DNA from: an uncultured Hymenobacter sp.
GTDB taxonomy: Bacteria > Bacteroidota > Bacteroidia > Cytophagales > Hymenobacteraceae
NCBI GenBank assembly: GCA_913778455.1
Contig: CAJYVK010000019.1
Location: 1 to 34,923 of the forward strand
Length of the DNA stretch: 34,923 bases
Direction: 5' to 3'
Shown here: in pieces, positions 1-8,482 of the stretch
Layout of the letters: the number at the start of each line of letters is the position of its first letter
Position numbering within the stretch: the stretch's first letter is position 1
The notes under the pieces: model-generated
Databases searched by the model: none
The model's input: only the letters and a program-made list of their open reading frames with translations
What the model was told of the DNA's origin: nothing
Translations under genes and position numbers: made by a program

Positions 1-20
1 CCCCCGCTACTGCTCCTGCA

Positions 21-2063
21 CTAGTCACCAAACTTCACCTCCTGACGCCCCCCGTCGGGCCGCGTAAGCGTGGCCCCGGTGGCGGTGGGCGTCAACTCGC
101 GCACGGGTAATAGCTCGGCGTCGGTCCAGGCGGTACCCGATTTCTTCCAGAGCAAGAGCGTGGCCAGGAGCGTGGGTGAGCCGGCGGGCAGCTGGGCGCT
201 GGCATTGAGCACGGTGCTAGTGGGTTTCACGGGGTTGAGGCCGTTGGTGTCGAGGGTTTCGAGCTTCTGCCAGCCGCTCAGGTTGACCATCGCCAGCTGG
301 TAGGTGCCGTTGTCGATGAGCTGCACCTCGTGGCCCTGCACCTGCCGGGTACTGCGCTTGACGGGGCCAGCCAGGCTGGGTAAGGCGTAGTGCCCCAGCC
401 GGGCGGCCACGGCGTCGGTACCAACGTACTGGTCGAGGCGCAGGATGCCGTTGGGCAGCGGCATCTCGGCCAGGTGCAAGCGCACGTTTTTGTTGGTTTC
501 CAGCTCGGCGTCACGGTAATAGATGCCGGCCTCGTACTTCTTAAAGGTGTAGAGACGCAGCGGCTCCCACTTGGCCTGCTGGTTTTGGAACATGTAGTTC
601 ATGGCCACCTCGCCGCGGGGGCCGTCGGCCTGCCAGGGGAAGGCGCTGTTGTAGCTCAGGCGGTTGTAATTTTCGTCGGCCCGGTAGGGGTCACTGGCGG
701 GCTGGTGTGGGGCGGTGCGCAGCTCGGCCGCGCCGCTGTTGGGGTAGTCGGTGACGAGGATGTTCGGCCCCGCCTCAAACTTGTTGACGACGGTATTGGG
801 CTTGAACTCGCTGGCCCAGGGGCCTTCGTTCTCGGTGGCCGTCCAGAACGGGCTGCTGGCCGGCACGAGCAACCCCAGGAATGCCTTGCTCATCCAGAAT
901 ACGCTGCCCCGGCAGCTGTAGGGCTGCACGGCCGGCTCAAACGCTCCGTAAAAGCCCAGCGTGGGAATGTTATCCTGCAAGAAGTCGGGGTTTTGCAAGA
1001 ATTGCAGCATGGCCCCCGAGGCAATGCGCCGCATCCAGCCAAAATTGGTACCCGCCGCCGGCTGCAAGCCCATGAGCGGAAACGGCACCACCGCCGCGAA
1101 GCGGTAGGTGATGCTGCGGCCCCACATAATCATGTGGCCGTCGCGGCCGAACTGGTAGGGGTAGTTATCCTTGAGCGGGGCAAAGTTGGCGGCGAGCTGG
1201 GTGGCCACTTCGGGGTAGTGCTGGCGGCCGTAGTACTCGCTCCACAGGCGGCCGTACATCTGGAAGGCCCACATGCTGTAGTAATCGAAGCTGGGCGCGT
1301 CGTCGTACCAGCCTTCACCCTTGTAGTGCCCGAGCTGCTTTTGCAGGTACTCGGCCAGCAGCTTCTCATTCACGGTGTAGCCCCGGCTGTGGTAGAAGCT
1401 GAGGATGAAAATATTGAAGTAGCGCCAGTTCTGGGGCACGGTGGGGCCGTCGCCGTAGCTGAGCATGGTGGCGGCCAGCTTGTCTTTGGTTTCCTTGGGC
1501 AGCGGGTCCCACAACACTTCGGGGGCGGCAAACAACGCCACCGACAGCCCGCCGAACTCCACCAGGTTCTGGCTGGGGCCGCCGTTGGCGGCGCGGGGCG
1601 CGATGTAGCTGGGGCTGGCCGGGTCCACGAGCAAGGCCAGCTGGTGGCGGTAGTAGTCGCCCACCTTCACGCCGTTTAGGGTCAGCTTGGGGTTTTCCTT
1701 GAGCAGGGGCGCGGCCATGAACAGCGTGCGACACAGGCCCTCCAGCTTTTCGGTGGGCACCTGGCCGGCCGAGCGCGGGTAGCTTTTGCCCGGCTGCTTC
1801 GGAAACTGCATGGGGTCGTCGAGCGTCTTCACGTAGCTGAAGGCCCCGCCGAGCAGGTAGCGGGCGGCATCTTGCCAGTGCCGACGCGTGAGGCCGGTGT
1901 AGGGGCTGCGCTTCTTATCCGGCTGCTGCACCACGAAAGGGGCCAGCTTGGTAGCCGCCGGGGCCACGTGGGTGTCGTAGTAAGTGGCGGGCGCGGCCTG
2001 GCCGCAGGCCAGGCCCGCGGGTAGCACACCCAGCGCCCAGCTAAGGAAAACGGATTTTTTCAT
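21..2063 (-). CDS. DUF2264 family protein, long form with C-terminal extension (putative glycan-active enzyme)
   Basis: 680 residues with an N-terminal signal peptide (MKKS, hydrophobic core to about residue 19, probable cleavage in the CGQAA region), so it is probably periplasmic or secreted. Residues about 50-410 match the DUF2264 family as I know it: an all-alpha region rich in Trp and Tyr with Asn212-Trp213, a GEGWYDDAPSFDYY motif (249-262) and GRS at 315-317. Residues about 420-680 look beta-rich. An alpha-toroid followed by a beta-sandwich resembles several polysaccharide lyases and uronate-acting hydrolases, but this is inferred from pattern only. I recall some DUF2264-like proteins being placed in a beta-glucuronidase family and cannot verify that. 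It lies 92 bp downstream of susD1 on the same strand, so it is probably the third gene of that operon. A shorter paralogue lies at 24672..25934. Family call sure; activity unknown. Confidence 0.85.
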   Translation of the reverse strand: MKKSVFLSWALGVLPAGLACGQAAPATYYDTHVAPAATKLAPFVVQQPDKKRSPYTGLTRRHWQDAARYLLGGAFSYVKTLDDPMQFPKQPGKSYPRSAGQVPTEKLEGLCRTLFMAAPLLKENPKLTLNGVKVGDYYRHQLALLVDPASPSYIAPRAANGGPSQNLVEFGGLSVALFAAPEVLWDPLPKETKDKLAATMLSYGDGPTVPQNWRYFNIFILSFYHSRGYTVNEKLLAEYLQKQLGHYKGEGWYDDAPSFDYYSMWAFQMYGRLWSEYYGRQHYPEVATQLAANFAPLKDNYPYQFGRDGHMIMWGRSITYRFAAVVPFPLMGLQPAAGTNFGWMRRIASGAMLQFLQNPDFLQDNIPTLGFYGAFEPAVQPYSCRGSVFWMSKAFLGLLVPASSPFWTATENEGPWASEFKPNTVVNKFEAGPNILVTDYPNSGAAELRTAPHQPASDPYRADENYNRLSYNSAFPWQADGPRGEVAMNYMFQNQQAKWEPLRLYTFKKYEAGIYYRDAELETNKNVRLHLAEMPLPNGILRLDQYVGTDAVAARLGHYALPSLAGPVKRSTRQVQGHEVQLIDNGTYQLAMVNLSGWQKLETLDTNGLNPVKPTSTVLNASAQLPAGSPTLLATLLLWKKSGTAWTDAELLPVRELTPTATGATLTRPDGGRQEVKFGD

Positions 2064-2103
2064 CTACAAACTTTAAAGCGCAATAAACCAAAGAAGGCCG
2101 GAA

Positions 2104-2123
2104 CCTGCCGTCCCACCGGCAGG
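2104..2123 (-). other. Short hairpin in the susD1/DUF2264 gap
   Basis: A perfect 7-bp stem (2104-2110 with 2117-2123, CCTGCCG/CGGCAGG) with a 6-nt loop lies just after the susD1 stop. It is followed on the minus strand by no clear T-run. It may stabilise the upstream message or cause partial termination; on its own it does not end the operon. Confidence 0.35.
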
Positions 2124-2155
2124 CCCCGGCCCGGGCCTTAACCTCCCCTAATCGG

Positions 2156-3742
2156 CTAGTAGCCGGGGTTCTGAGTCAAGGTAGCGTTGGTATTCAAGTC
2201 GATGGTCGACTGCGGGATGGGCAGCAGCAGGTTGTTGCTGGTGAGGCCCGTGATGGACGCGCCGTTGAGGCGGGTCGCCCGGTCTACGAGCGTGCCAGTC
2301 CGCACGAGCGTAATGCGGCGCTGCTCCTCCCCGATCAGCTCGCGCACGCGCTCATCGAGAATGAAGTTGAGGGTAATGTCCGACGCGCTTACCTGAGCGG
2401 CCTTGGCGCGGGTGCGCAGGGCGTTGATGCTGATGGCCGCGTCGCTGGTTTTCCCCTGCTTGAACTGGGCCTCGGCCAGCAGCAGGTAGGTTTCGCCCAG
2501 GCGCATCATGGGCAGGTCCTTGATGGTACCGTAGCCGAAGACGTCCGCCGGGTTATACTGATTCCACTTGGTGGTGTAGGGCGTGATGTAGAAGATGGTA
2601 TCGGTACCCTTGAGGCCGGTCACGCGCTGCCCCAGCAGGCTCGGCTGGTTGGGGTCGTTGTAGTAAAAGCGGCGCTTGAGGTTGTAGCGCGAGTTGCGCA
2701 TGTCGGCGTTCTCGTTAGCCGGGTAGAGCTGGTAGTCGACCCAGTTGCTGAGGCGCATCCGCCCGATGCCGCGCCCGCCCAGCGAGTCGGCGATGGCCAT
2801 GCCTTTGATGTTGTAGTAGCCCGGCACCCACATGCGGCGTTGCTGGGCGTTGGTCTGGGCACCCGGCACGTTGAGCTGCTGCTCGATACCCCAGATGATT
2901 TCGGTGTTGCCCTGGTTACGGCGCTGGTTACCCACGATAAACATATCGGAGAAATAGTCGCCGGGCTGGCTGGCCCGCACGCCGTAGCGTGCCGATACCA
3001 GGCTGTAGACTTTGCTGTTGATCAGGGTTTGCAGCACGGCCTCGGCCTTGTCGGGCTGGTTCATGCGCAGGTACACCTGGCCCAGCAGGTGCTGAGCGGC
3101 CCCGCTGGTAATGCGCCCCGAAGCGGCCTTGTTGGCAGAGAATAAGTTCGGGATGGCCGTGGTCAGATCATTCACGATGAAGTCGTTGACCGTATTTAGC
3201 GGCGTGCGGGTGAAGTCAGTGCGCGGTGCCGAGATGGGCGTGTCGATCAGCGGCACGGCACCGTAGAGCGTAGCCAGGAAATCGTAGGCGTAGGCCCGGA
3301 AGAAGCGGGCTTCGGCCGAGATACGGTTTTTGTAGCCCTGGCGCAAGGTGGACGGCGCGGCGGCGGCCCCGGCAATAATCTGGTTGGCGTTGTTGATGGT
3401 GCGGTAAGCCCAGCTCCAGTAGTAGGCCGCGCCCTGGTCCTGCGAGTTGAGCAGGGTGTAGTTGTAGTACGGTACCTCTACCCCCTGCACCTGGCCCGGG
3501 ATGGCTACGTCGGTACCTTCCTGCATGATGCCGAGCAGGCCCTGCGGTCCGTCGGACGTGTACTGCTCGCGCACTACCGATTGCAGGCCGGCCATTGCGG
3601 CCTCAAAACCCAGTGAATCGACGAGCACCGTCTGGGGGGTGTAGAGCGAAAGAGGCTTTTCCTCCAGGTAGTCCTTTTTGCAGGAGCTGAGCACCTGGGC
3701 CGTGCCCAGCAAGCCCATGAAGGCTAATGCAATACGTTTCAT
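2156..3742 (-). CDS. SusD/RagB-family outer-membrane glycan-binding lipoprotein (SusD1)
   Basis: 528 residues. The lipoprotein signal ends in LSSC with Cys21 as lipidation site, followed by KKDYLEEKP, the usual start of mature SusD proteins. The family pattern is present: an N-terminal TPR-type helical region (for example AEARFFRAYAYDFLATLYG at about 145-163), and at the C-terminus RLGETYLLLAEAQF, a VRELIGEEQRR segment and the terminal QNPGY. SusD proteins sit on the cell surface as a lid on their SusC partner and capture oligosaccharides. The gene starts 35 bp after the susC1 stop, so the pair is co-transcribed from the promoter at 6953..7006. It is clearly less similar to SusD2 and SusD3 than those two are to each other, so it may recognise a different part of the glycan. 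Confidence 0.95.
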   Translation of the reverse strand: MKRIALAFMGLLGTAQVLSSCKKDYLEEKPLSLYTPQTVLVDSLGFEAAMAGLQSVVREQYTSDGPQGLLGIMQEGTDVAIPGQVQGVEVPYYNYTLLNSQDQGAAYYWSWAYRTINNANQIIAGAAAAPSTLRQGYKNRISAEARFFRAYAYDFLATLYGAVPLIDTPISAPRTDFTRTPLNTVNDFIVNDLTTAIPNLFSANKAASGRITSGAAQHLLGQVYLRMNQPDKAEAVLQTLINSKVYSLVSARYGVRASQPGDYFSDMFIVGNQRRNQGNTEIIWGIEQQLNVPGAQTNAQQRRMWVPGYYNIKGMAIADSLGGRGIGRMRLSNWVDYQLYPANENADMRNSRYNLKRRFYYNDPNQPSLLGQRVTGLKGTDTIFYITPYTTKWNQYNPADVFGYGTIKDLPMMRLGETYLLLAEAQFKQGKTSDAAISINALRTRAKAAQVSASDITLNFILDERVRELIGEEQRRITLVRTGTLVDRATRLNGASITGLTSNNLLLPIPQSTIDLNTNATLTQNPGY

Positions 3743-3777
3743 ATCGTTATCAATCTAAAAGCTGGATGGGAGAAGAA

Positions 3778-6700
3778 TTAGCGTAGGCTCACGTTGACGC
3801 CGGCCACAATGCTGCGCACCTGCGGGAAGTTGGTGCCCCCGTTGCCGGTGCCGTTACCCACGGTGTAGTTCTGCTCGGGGTCCCAGCCCACCCTGTTGGT
3901 CCAGGTGTAGAGGTTGCGGCCGATCAGGTACACCGAGAGGTTGCCGAGGTGCATCTTCTCGCTGAGCTCGGCCGGGAAGGTGTAGTTGAGCGTTACGTCC
4001 TTGAGGCGGGTGAAGCTGGCGTTGCTGGCGTAGCCGTAGTTGCGGGGGTTGGTGTAATTGAGGCCGGGGCGGCTCTGGCTGGCATTCTGGGCCGTCCAGT
4101 AGCCAACTTCCTGCGGAATGTTGGTGCGGCCGCCGAGGTCCACGAAGTTGAGGTTGCCGTTGTTGCGCAGCACCCCTTGCACGGTCTGGAAGAAGACGCG
4201 CAGGCTCAGACCCTTGTAGGTGAAGGTGTTGGTGATACCGCCCTGCCAGTCGGGTAGCGTCGAGCCGAGGTACTGGCGGTCGAGGCTGGTGATTTTACCG
4301 TCGCCGTTGAGGTCGGCAAACTTGAGGTCGCCGGGCTTGGCCCCGGGGTCCTGGCCGCTGGGGTCTTCGCCCTGCTGCCACACGCCGGTTTTCACGTAGT
4401 CGTAAATCCCGTTCAGCGGCCGGCCGATGAAGAGGTTGTTGCCGATGTCGTCGCCGCCGGTGCCGTAAATCTGGGTCAGGCGGTTACGCACGGCCGAGAA
4501 GTTGAGCGTCGTTTCCCAGGTGAAGTTGGGCTGCTGCACGTTGGCCGTGGTCAGGGCCACCTCAATACCCTGGTTGCGCACCGCCCCTACGTTGTCGAGA
4601 ATCGAGCCGTAGCCGGTGATGATCGGGACCTGGCGATTCAGCAGCAGGTCGCTGGTTTTCGCATCGTAGTACTCGATGGTACCGGTGATACGGTTTTTGA
4701 ACAGGCCGAAGTCAACGGCGTAGTTGGTGCTGGCCGTCTGCTCCCATTTCAGGTTGCCGTTCCCGATGTTGGCGATGATGTTGTTGCCGCTGTAGATGGT
4801 GCCGGCCCGCAATGCCGTCACGGCTACCCCGTTGTAAGCATATTGTCCCTGCGCCAGGCCGGTAATGGTTTGGTACGGGTTGATACCCTCGTTACCCGTG
4901 ATACCGTACGAGAAGCGCAGCTTCAGCACGCTCAGCCAGTTGTTATCCTTCAGGAAGGCCTCGTTGGCCACGTTCCAGCCCAGGGCAAACGAGGGGAAGA
5001 TGTTGTACTTATCCGTGTTGGCACCGAATACCGAGGAGCCGTCGCGGCGGGCCGTGAGCGTGAGCAGGTAGCGGCTGTCGTAGTTGTAGTTGACGCGAGC
5101 CATCTGCGAGAGCAGCGCCCGGCGCTCGTTGTACGAACTGATGGTAGGCGTCAGGCCACCCGAGCCAATGCTGTTGAAGCCGCTCTGGTCGTTGATGAAG
5201 CCACTGGCGTTTTCGGTGGTCGTGAAGTAGGTATTCTGCTGGGCGCTGTACAGCCCCGTGAAATCGATGTGGTGCTTGCCGAAGTCCTTGGTGTAAGACA
5301 AGATGTTCTCCAGCGTGTAGTTCATGCGCTCATCGTTGAGGAGCTGCGCGTAGCCGTTCAGGTTGCCGAACGCCCGACCTTCGTAGTAGGCGTAGCGGTA
5401 GGGCCGGTACGAGTACGTGGCGTTGAGGCGATACTTCAACCCTTCGAGGAAGGTCGGAGCTACCTCGGCGTAACCGGTACCCGTGAGCTGGTTGACGCGG
5501 CTTTCACGCTGGGTGGTGAGGGCCAGCAGCGGGTTCTTGATCAGCAGCTCGGGCAGCTGGGGGTAGATGGCGTAGGTACCATCGGCGTTGTACTCATTGC
5601 CGTAGGGGCTCGTTACCTGGGCCAGCGTGAGGTCAGCGCGGCCGCCGTTGTCGTTGTTGGTCGAGAAGAACGACGAAGTACCCAACTTCAGCCAAGGCGT
5701 GATGGTGGCGTCGATGTTCGAGCGCAGGCTCACGCGCTGAAACTGGAAGCCCTTGAGCGTACCCTTCTGGTTGAAAAATTCGCCCGACACGAAGTACTTC
5801 ACATTGTCGGTACCGCCCGAGATGGACAGGTTGTGGTCCTGAATCACGCCCTGCTGGCTGATTTCCTTCATCCAGTCCACCGTGCGGCCGGCTTGCAGGT
5901 TTACCACCTCGGCCGAGTTGGGCAGCGGCTGGGTGGGCGTAAACCCGCGCTGGGCGGCGAAGTCGAGGTATTTCTGGGCGTAGGCCTCCGGGCTGAGCGG
6001 GTTCAGGCGCTTCACCAGGTATTCGAGACCGGCGTAGCCATTGTAGCGAATTTCGGGCTTGCCGGTTTTGCCGCGCTTGGTCGAGATCAGGATAACGCCG
6101 TTGGAGCCCCGCGTACCGTAGATGGCAGTCGAGGAAGCGTCCTTCAGAATCTCAATCGAGGCGATGTCGTTCGAGTTGATGTCGTTGAGGTTGCCCGGAA
6201 AGGGCAGCCCGTCCACGATGATGTACGGGTCGGTGCTGGCCGTAATGGAGCGCACGCCGCGCACCTGAATGCGGGGCTGCGCGCCCGGCACGCTCGACGT
6301 GGTGGTGATGTTGACGCCCGCTACCGAGCCGGCCAGCGCCTGCGCCACGTTCGAAACCGGGATTTTCTCCAGGCGGTCCTGCGCCACCGATACCACCGAG
6401 CCCGTTACGTCGGAGCGCTTCTGGGTACCGTAGCCCACTACCACTACTTCGCTCAGGTCCTGGGCATTGGGCGCCAGGTTGATGGTGAAGGAAGTGCGAC
6501 CGTCCACGGGGATCTCCTGGCGCAGGTAGCCGACCGTCGAAACGACGATGGTGGGCGTAGCCGTGCCATCGGGAATGCGGAGCGTGAAGTGACCATCGGC
6601 ATCGGTCGAGGTGCCAATCTGGGTACCCTTGATGACTACGGTAGCCCCGGGAAGACCCACTTTCTTCTCGTCAAGTACCGTACCCGTTACGGTAATGTCA

Positions 6701-6819
6701 GCAGCGGGGCGGCGCAGGCTAGCCGGGTTTTCGGGCGTGCTGGCGAGGTGGTCGGCTGGAGCGGCACTCACTGCCAGGGGCAGTAGCACGCTGCATAGTA
6801 GTAACGGATTTACCTGCAT
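3778..6819 (-). CDS. SusC/RagA-family TonB-dependent outer-membrane transporter (SusC1)
   Basis: 1013 residues. Signal peptide about 1-20, then a carboxypeptidase-regulatory-like domain (about 42-118, starting VTGTVLDEKKVGLPGATV), the SusC signature with TonB-box-like SEVVVVGYG at 123-131, a plug domain (about 130-250, with IEILKDASSTAIYGTRGSNG) and a 22-strand-type barrel to the end. It has no STN domain, so there is no sign of an anti-sigma partner. It would import oligosaccharides with SusD1, driven by TonB. The end (NVSLR) lacks the usual terminal aromatic residue, a minor oddity. First gene of its operon, with a shared PUL promoter element about 134 nt upstream of the start codon. Confidence 0.96.
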   Translation of the reverse strand: MQVNPLLLCSVLLPLAVSAAPADHLASTPENPASLRRPAADITVTGTVLDEKKVGLPGATVVIKGTQIGTSTDADGHFTLRIPDGTATPTIVVSTVGYLRQEIPVDGRTSFTINLAPNAQDLSEVVVVGYGTQKRSDVTGSVVSVAQDRLEKIPVSNVAQALAGSVAGVNITTTSSVPGAQPRIQVRGVRSITASTDPYIIVDGLPFPGNLNDINSNDIASIEILKDASSTAIYGTRGSNGVILISTKRGKTGKPEIRYNGYAGLEYLVKRLNPLSPEAYAQKYLDFAAQRGFTPTQPLPNSAEVVNLQAGRTVDWMKEISQQGVIQDHNLSISGGTDNVKYFVSGEFFNQKGTLKGFQFQRVSLRSNIDATITPWLKLGTSSFFSTNNDNGGRADLTLAQVTSPYGNEYNADGTYAIYPQLPELLIKNPLLALTTQRESRVNQLTGTGYAEVAPTFLEGLKYRLNATYSYRPYRYAYYEGRAFGNLNGYAQLLNDERMNYTLENILSYTKDFGKHHIDFTGLYSAQQNTYFTTTENASGFINDQSGFNSIGSGGLTPTISSYNERRALLSQMARVNYNYDSRYLLTLTARRDGSSVFGANTDKYNIFPSFALGWNVANEAFLKDNNWLSVLKLRFSYGITGNEGINPYQTITGLAQGQYAYNGVAVTALRAGTIYSGNNIIANIGNGNLKWEQTASTNYAVDFGLFKNRITGTIEYYDAKTSDLLLNRQVPIITGYGSILDNVGAVRNQGIEVALTTANVQQPNFTWETTLNFSAVRNRLTQIYGTGGDDIGNNLFIGRPLNGIYDYVKTGVWQQGEDPSGQDPGAKPGDLKFADLNGDGKITSLDRQYLGSTLPDWQGGITNTFTYKGLSLRVFFQTVQGVLRNNGNLNFVDLGGRTNIPQEVGYWTAQNASQSRPGLNYTNPRNYGYASNASFTRLKDVTLNYTFPAELSEKMHLGNLSVYLIGRNLYTWTNRVGWDPEQNYTVGNGTGNGGTNFPQVRSIVAGVNVSLR

Positions 6820-6952
6820 AGAGAAGGCTAGATGCGGCTGCGAAGGCAGCCGGGTGAGAAAAGCAAAAAGCGGTGAGAGAGGCAGCAGGCTAGTAGTATT
6901 TGATACAGCACAGTGGAATAAAACCGGACTGAAATCGGGGGGAAGCCTGGGC

Positions 6953-7006
6953 CAAAAGTATCGGGAGGTTGCAGCGTACAGCGGGGCATTTTTCAGCAGA
7001 AAAAGC
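6953..7006 (-). promoter_or_regulatory. Promoter and candidate regulator site of the susC1 operon
   Basis: Read on the minus strand, TACTTTTG (plus 6953-6960) matches the Bacteroidota -7 box TAnnTTTG exactly. There is no good -33 TTG at the usual distance, as expected for an activator-dependent promoter. Instead a block begins 45 nt upstream with GCTTTTT, then TGAAAA, then CCCCGC and GTAC. The same blocks occur in the same order upstream of susC3 (18699..18750). A weaker version lies upstream of GH105 (23416..23467). The best candidate binder is the AraC-type domain of the hybrid regulator encoded at 19048..23322. Confidence 0.65.
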
Positions 7007-7092
7007 GGTCATTTTCAGCACGAGGGGCAGTTTCTCACCTCCCACCTATTTTATCAAATTATTATCCAACAAGCCATTACTCCTAAAAACGA

Positions 7093-7148
7093 GCTAGCCC
7101 GGTTGCCTTGCCCCTCCCCCACGGGAGTAGCAAGGCAACCGGGCTAGC
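7093..7148 (-). terminator. Rho-independent terminator of the susC3-to-GH43 operon
   Basis: A perfect 19-bp inverted repeat (7093-7111 with 7130-7148, outer bases GCTAGCCCGG) encloses an 18-nt loop. Leaving the hairpin on the minus strand, the next bases are TCGTTTTTAGG, giving the U-tract. It lies 25 bp after the GH43 stop codon. It separates the five-gene operon from the susC1 promoter, so the two minus-strand blocks are separate transcription units. Confidence 0.85.
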
Positions 7149-7173
7149 GGCCGGTCGGGGCAGCAAGAGCCGG

Positions 7174-8334
7174 CTAGGGCATGGCGGCCGTAGCCTTGGC
7201 CTGGGGCTGGTCAAACACGCTCAGGTCCCAGCGGTCGGCCCAAGTGAGGCGGGGCTGGTCGCCCTCGAAGCGCAGGGGCAGCCACACGTAGCCGCCGTCG
7301 ATGGGGTTCTTGGGCGTCCAGCGGTCAGCCATGAAGATGAAGGCGTCCTTCTTGCCCGCCACCGGCAGAATGTAGGTGCTTTGCGAATTGTAGGTAATGT
7401 TGGCCTGCGGGCCGGTGGCCGGATTGGCCAGTGGCTTCCACGGCCCCCAGATGGAGCTGGCGACAAACGAGCGGGCGGCGTTGGGATCCCAGCCGGTGCA
7501 GCCCGACGTGATGAGGTAGTACTTACCGTCTTTCTTGCAGAGGGCGGGGGCCTCGTTGTGGCCCGCCGGCGCAATGACGTTCCACTTGCCGGTGAAACCC
7601 TGGTAGTCGGGCGTGAGCTCGGCCACGTGCAGCGTCAGGTTTTCTTCGGAAGAGTGGATGTTGTAGGCCTTGCCGTCGTCATCGACGAAAACGGTCATGT
7701 CGCGGGCCATCTGGCCGGGGGCGAAGTCGCGCCGCACGTACAGCCCCTGGGCCACGGCCTTGTACCAGTCGGGCGACCACCACTTCAGGTCGCCCTCGCC
7801 GGGTACGGGCTGCTGCCACGCCGCCTGGAAGCCCTGCGGCCACTGCCCGGCCCCGGGCCGGTACGAGCGCACGTACTTGTAGGGTCCGGTAGCCTTGTCG
7901 CTCACGGCCACGGCGGTGCGGGCGGCCTCGTAGCCCTTACCCTTGAGCTCGAGGTGAAACCACATCACGTACTTGCCGGTCTGCTTGTTGTACACCACCT
8001 TGGGGCGCTCCAGCACGCAGCCTTTTTCTACCTCGGAGCCCGAGCCGTCGGGGTCTACGGCAAAGGCAATGCCCTCGTCCTTCCAGTTGTAGAGGTCTTT
8101 CGACGAATAGCAGTGCACGCCCACCTGGGCGGCGTTGCCGCCCGGTCCGGCAATCTTGTGCTCGCCAAACATATAGTAGCGGCCCTTGTCGTAGAGCAGC
8201 CCGGCCCCGTGGGCGTTGAGGTGGGTGCCCTTGTTATCGGGCCAGGTTTTGCCGGGCTCGAAGGCCGTGCGCTTTTGCGCCGAGGCAGTGCCAGCCAGCA
8301 CCAGCAAGGGGCCGAGCAGAAGCAGCTTTTTCAT
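7174..8334 (-). CDS. GH43-family exo-glycosidase, exo-beta-1,3-galactanase-like (subfamily 24/34 type)
   Basis: 386 residues. Signal peptide 1-19 (LAGTASAQ), so periplasmic or secreted. The rest is a single five-bladed beta-propeller. Visible family patterns are NAHGAGLLYDKGRYYMFGEH near the start of the mature protein, YSSKDLYNWKDEG, LERPKVVYN, RDMTVFVDDDGKAYNIHSSE, and HNEAPALCKKDGKYYLITSG, where the Glu of NEAP is the likely general acid. These fit the GH43 branch that includes galactan 1,3-beta-galactosidases better than the arabinanase branch; the subfamily is from memory and unchecked. It would trim galactose from side chains of rhamnogalacturonan I or arabinogalactan. It is the last gene of the susC3 operon, 148 bp after susD2, with a hairpin in between. 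Confidence 0.85.
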   Translation of the reverse strand: MKKLLLLGPLLVLAGTASAQKRTAFEPGKTWPDNKGTHLNAHGAGLLYDKGRYYMFGEHKIAGPGGNAAQVGVHCYSSKDLYNWKDEGIAFAVDPDGSGSEVEKGCVLERPKVVYNKQTGKYVMWFHLELKGKGYEAARTAVAVSDKATGPYKYVRSYRPGAGQWPQGFQAAWQQPVPGEGDLKWWSPDWYKAVAQGLYVRRDFAPGQMARDMTVFVDDDGKAYNIHSSEENLTLHVAELTPDYQGFTGKWNVIAPAGHNEAPALCKKDGKYYLITSGCTGWDPNAARSFVASSIWGPWKPLANPATGPQANITYNSQSTYILPVAGKKDAFIFMADRWTPKNPIDGGYVWLPLRFEGDQPRLTWADRWDLSVFDQPQAKATAAMP

Positions 8335-8435
8335 ATGCTAGAGGCTAGTAGGAGAAGATGACGAGTATGTACGATAAGCGGTTAGCCGGCCGCTCTCACT
8401 CTTCGGGATGGAGTAAATGGATAGATTGCTACTTA

Positions 8436-8475
8436 CCGCCCGCTACCCGGGGTTGCGTACCCGGGTAGCGGGCGG
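8436..8475 (-). other. Strong intercistronic hairpin between susD2 and GH43, without U-tract
   Basis: A perfect 16-bp G/C-rich stem (8436-8451 with 8460-8475) with an 8-nt loop starts 7 nt after the susD2 stop codon. The minus-strand continuation is TAAGTAGCAATC, with no run of T. It is more likely an mRNA 3'-end stabiliser or partial attenuator that raises SusCD over GH43 output than a full terminator. Confidence 0.6.
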
Positions 8476-8482
8476 CCCCGGG

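Noticed and set aside
390..1679. Plus-strand open frame of 429 codons opposite the long DUF2264 gene
   Set aside because: Composition is that of an antisense shadow in high-GC DNA (runs of Val, Gly, Ala, His); no domain, signal or promoter. The minus-strand frame is a recognisable protein.
2004..2063. Lipoprotein signal on the long DUF2264 protein
   Set aside because: The Cys at residue 20 is preceded by GLA, which lacks the usual Leu at -3; an ordinary signal peptide is more likely.
4843..6786. Plus-strand open frame of 647 codons opposite susC1
   Set aside because: Antisense shadow of a long high-GC gene; no recognisable motif, and the SusC frame is unambiguous.
6961..6990. Canonical -33 TTG box at the susC1 and susC3 promoters
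   Set aside because: No TTG at 19-21 nt from the -7 box on the minus strand at either site, so only the -7 box and the upstream element are claimed.
7108..8361. Plus-strand open frame of 417 codons opposite GH43
   Set aside because: Starts inside the terminator hairpin and mirrors the GH43 gene; no family motif.
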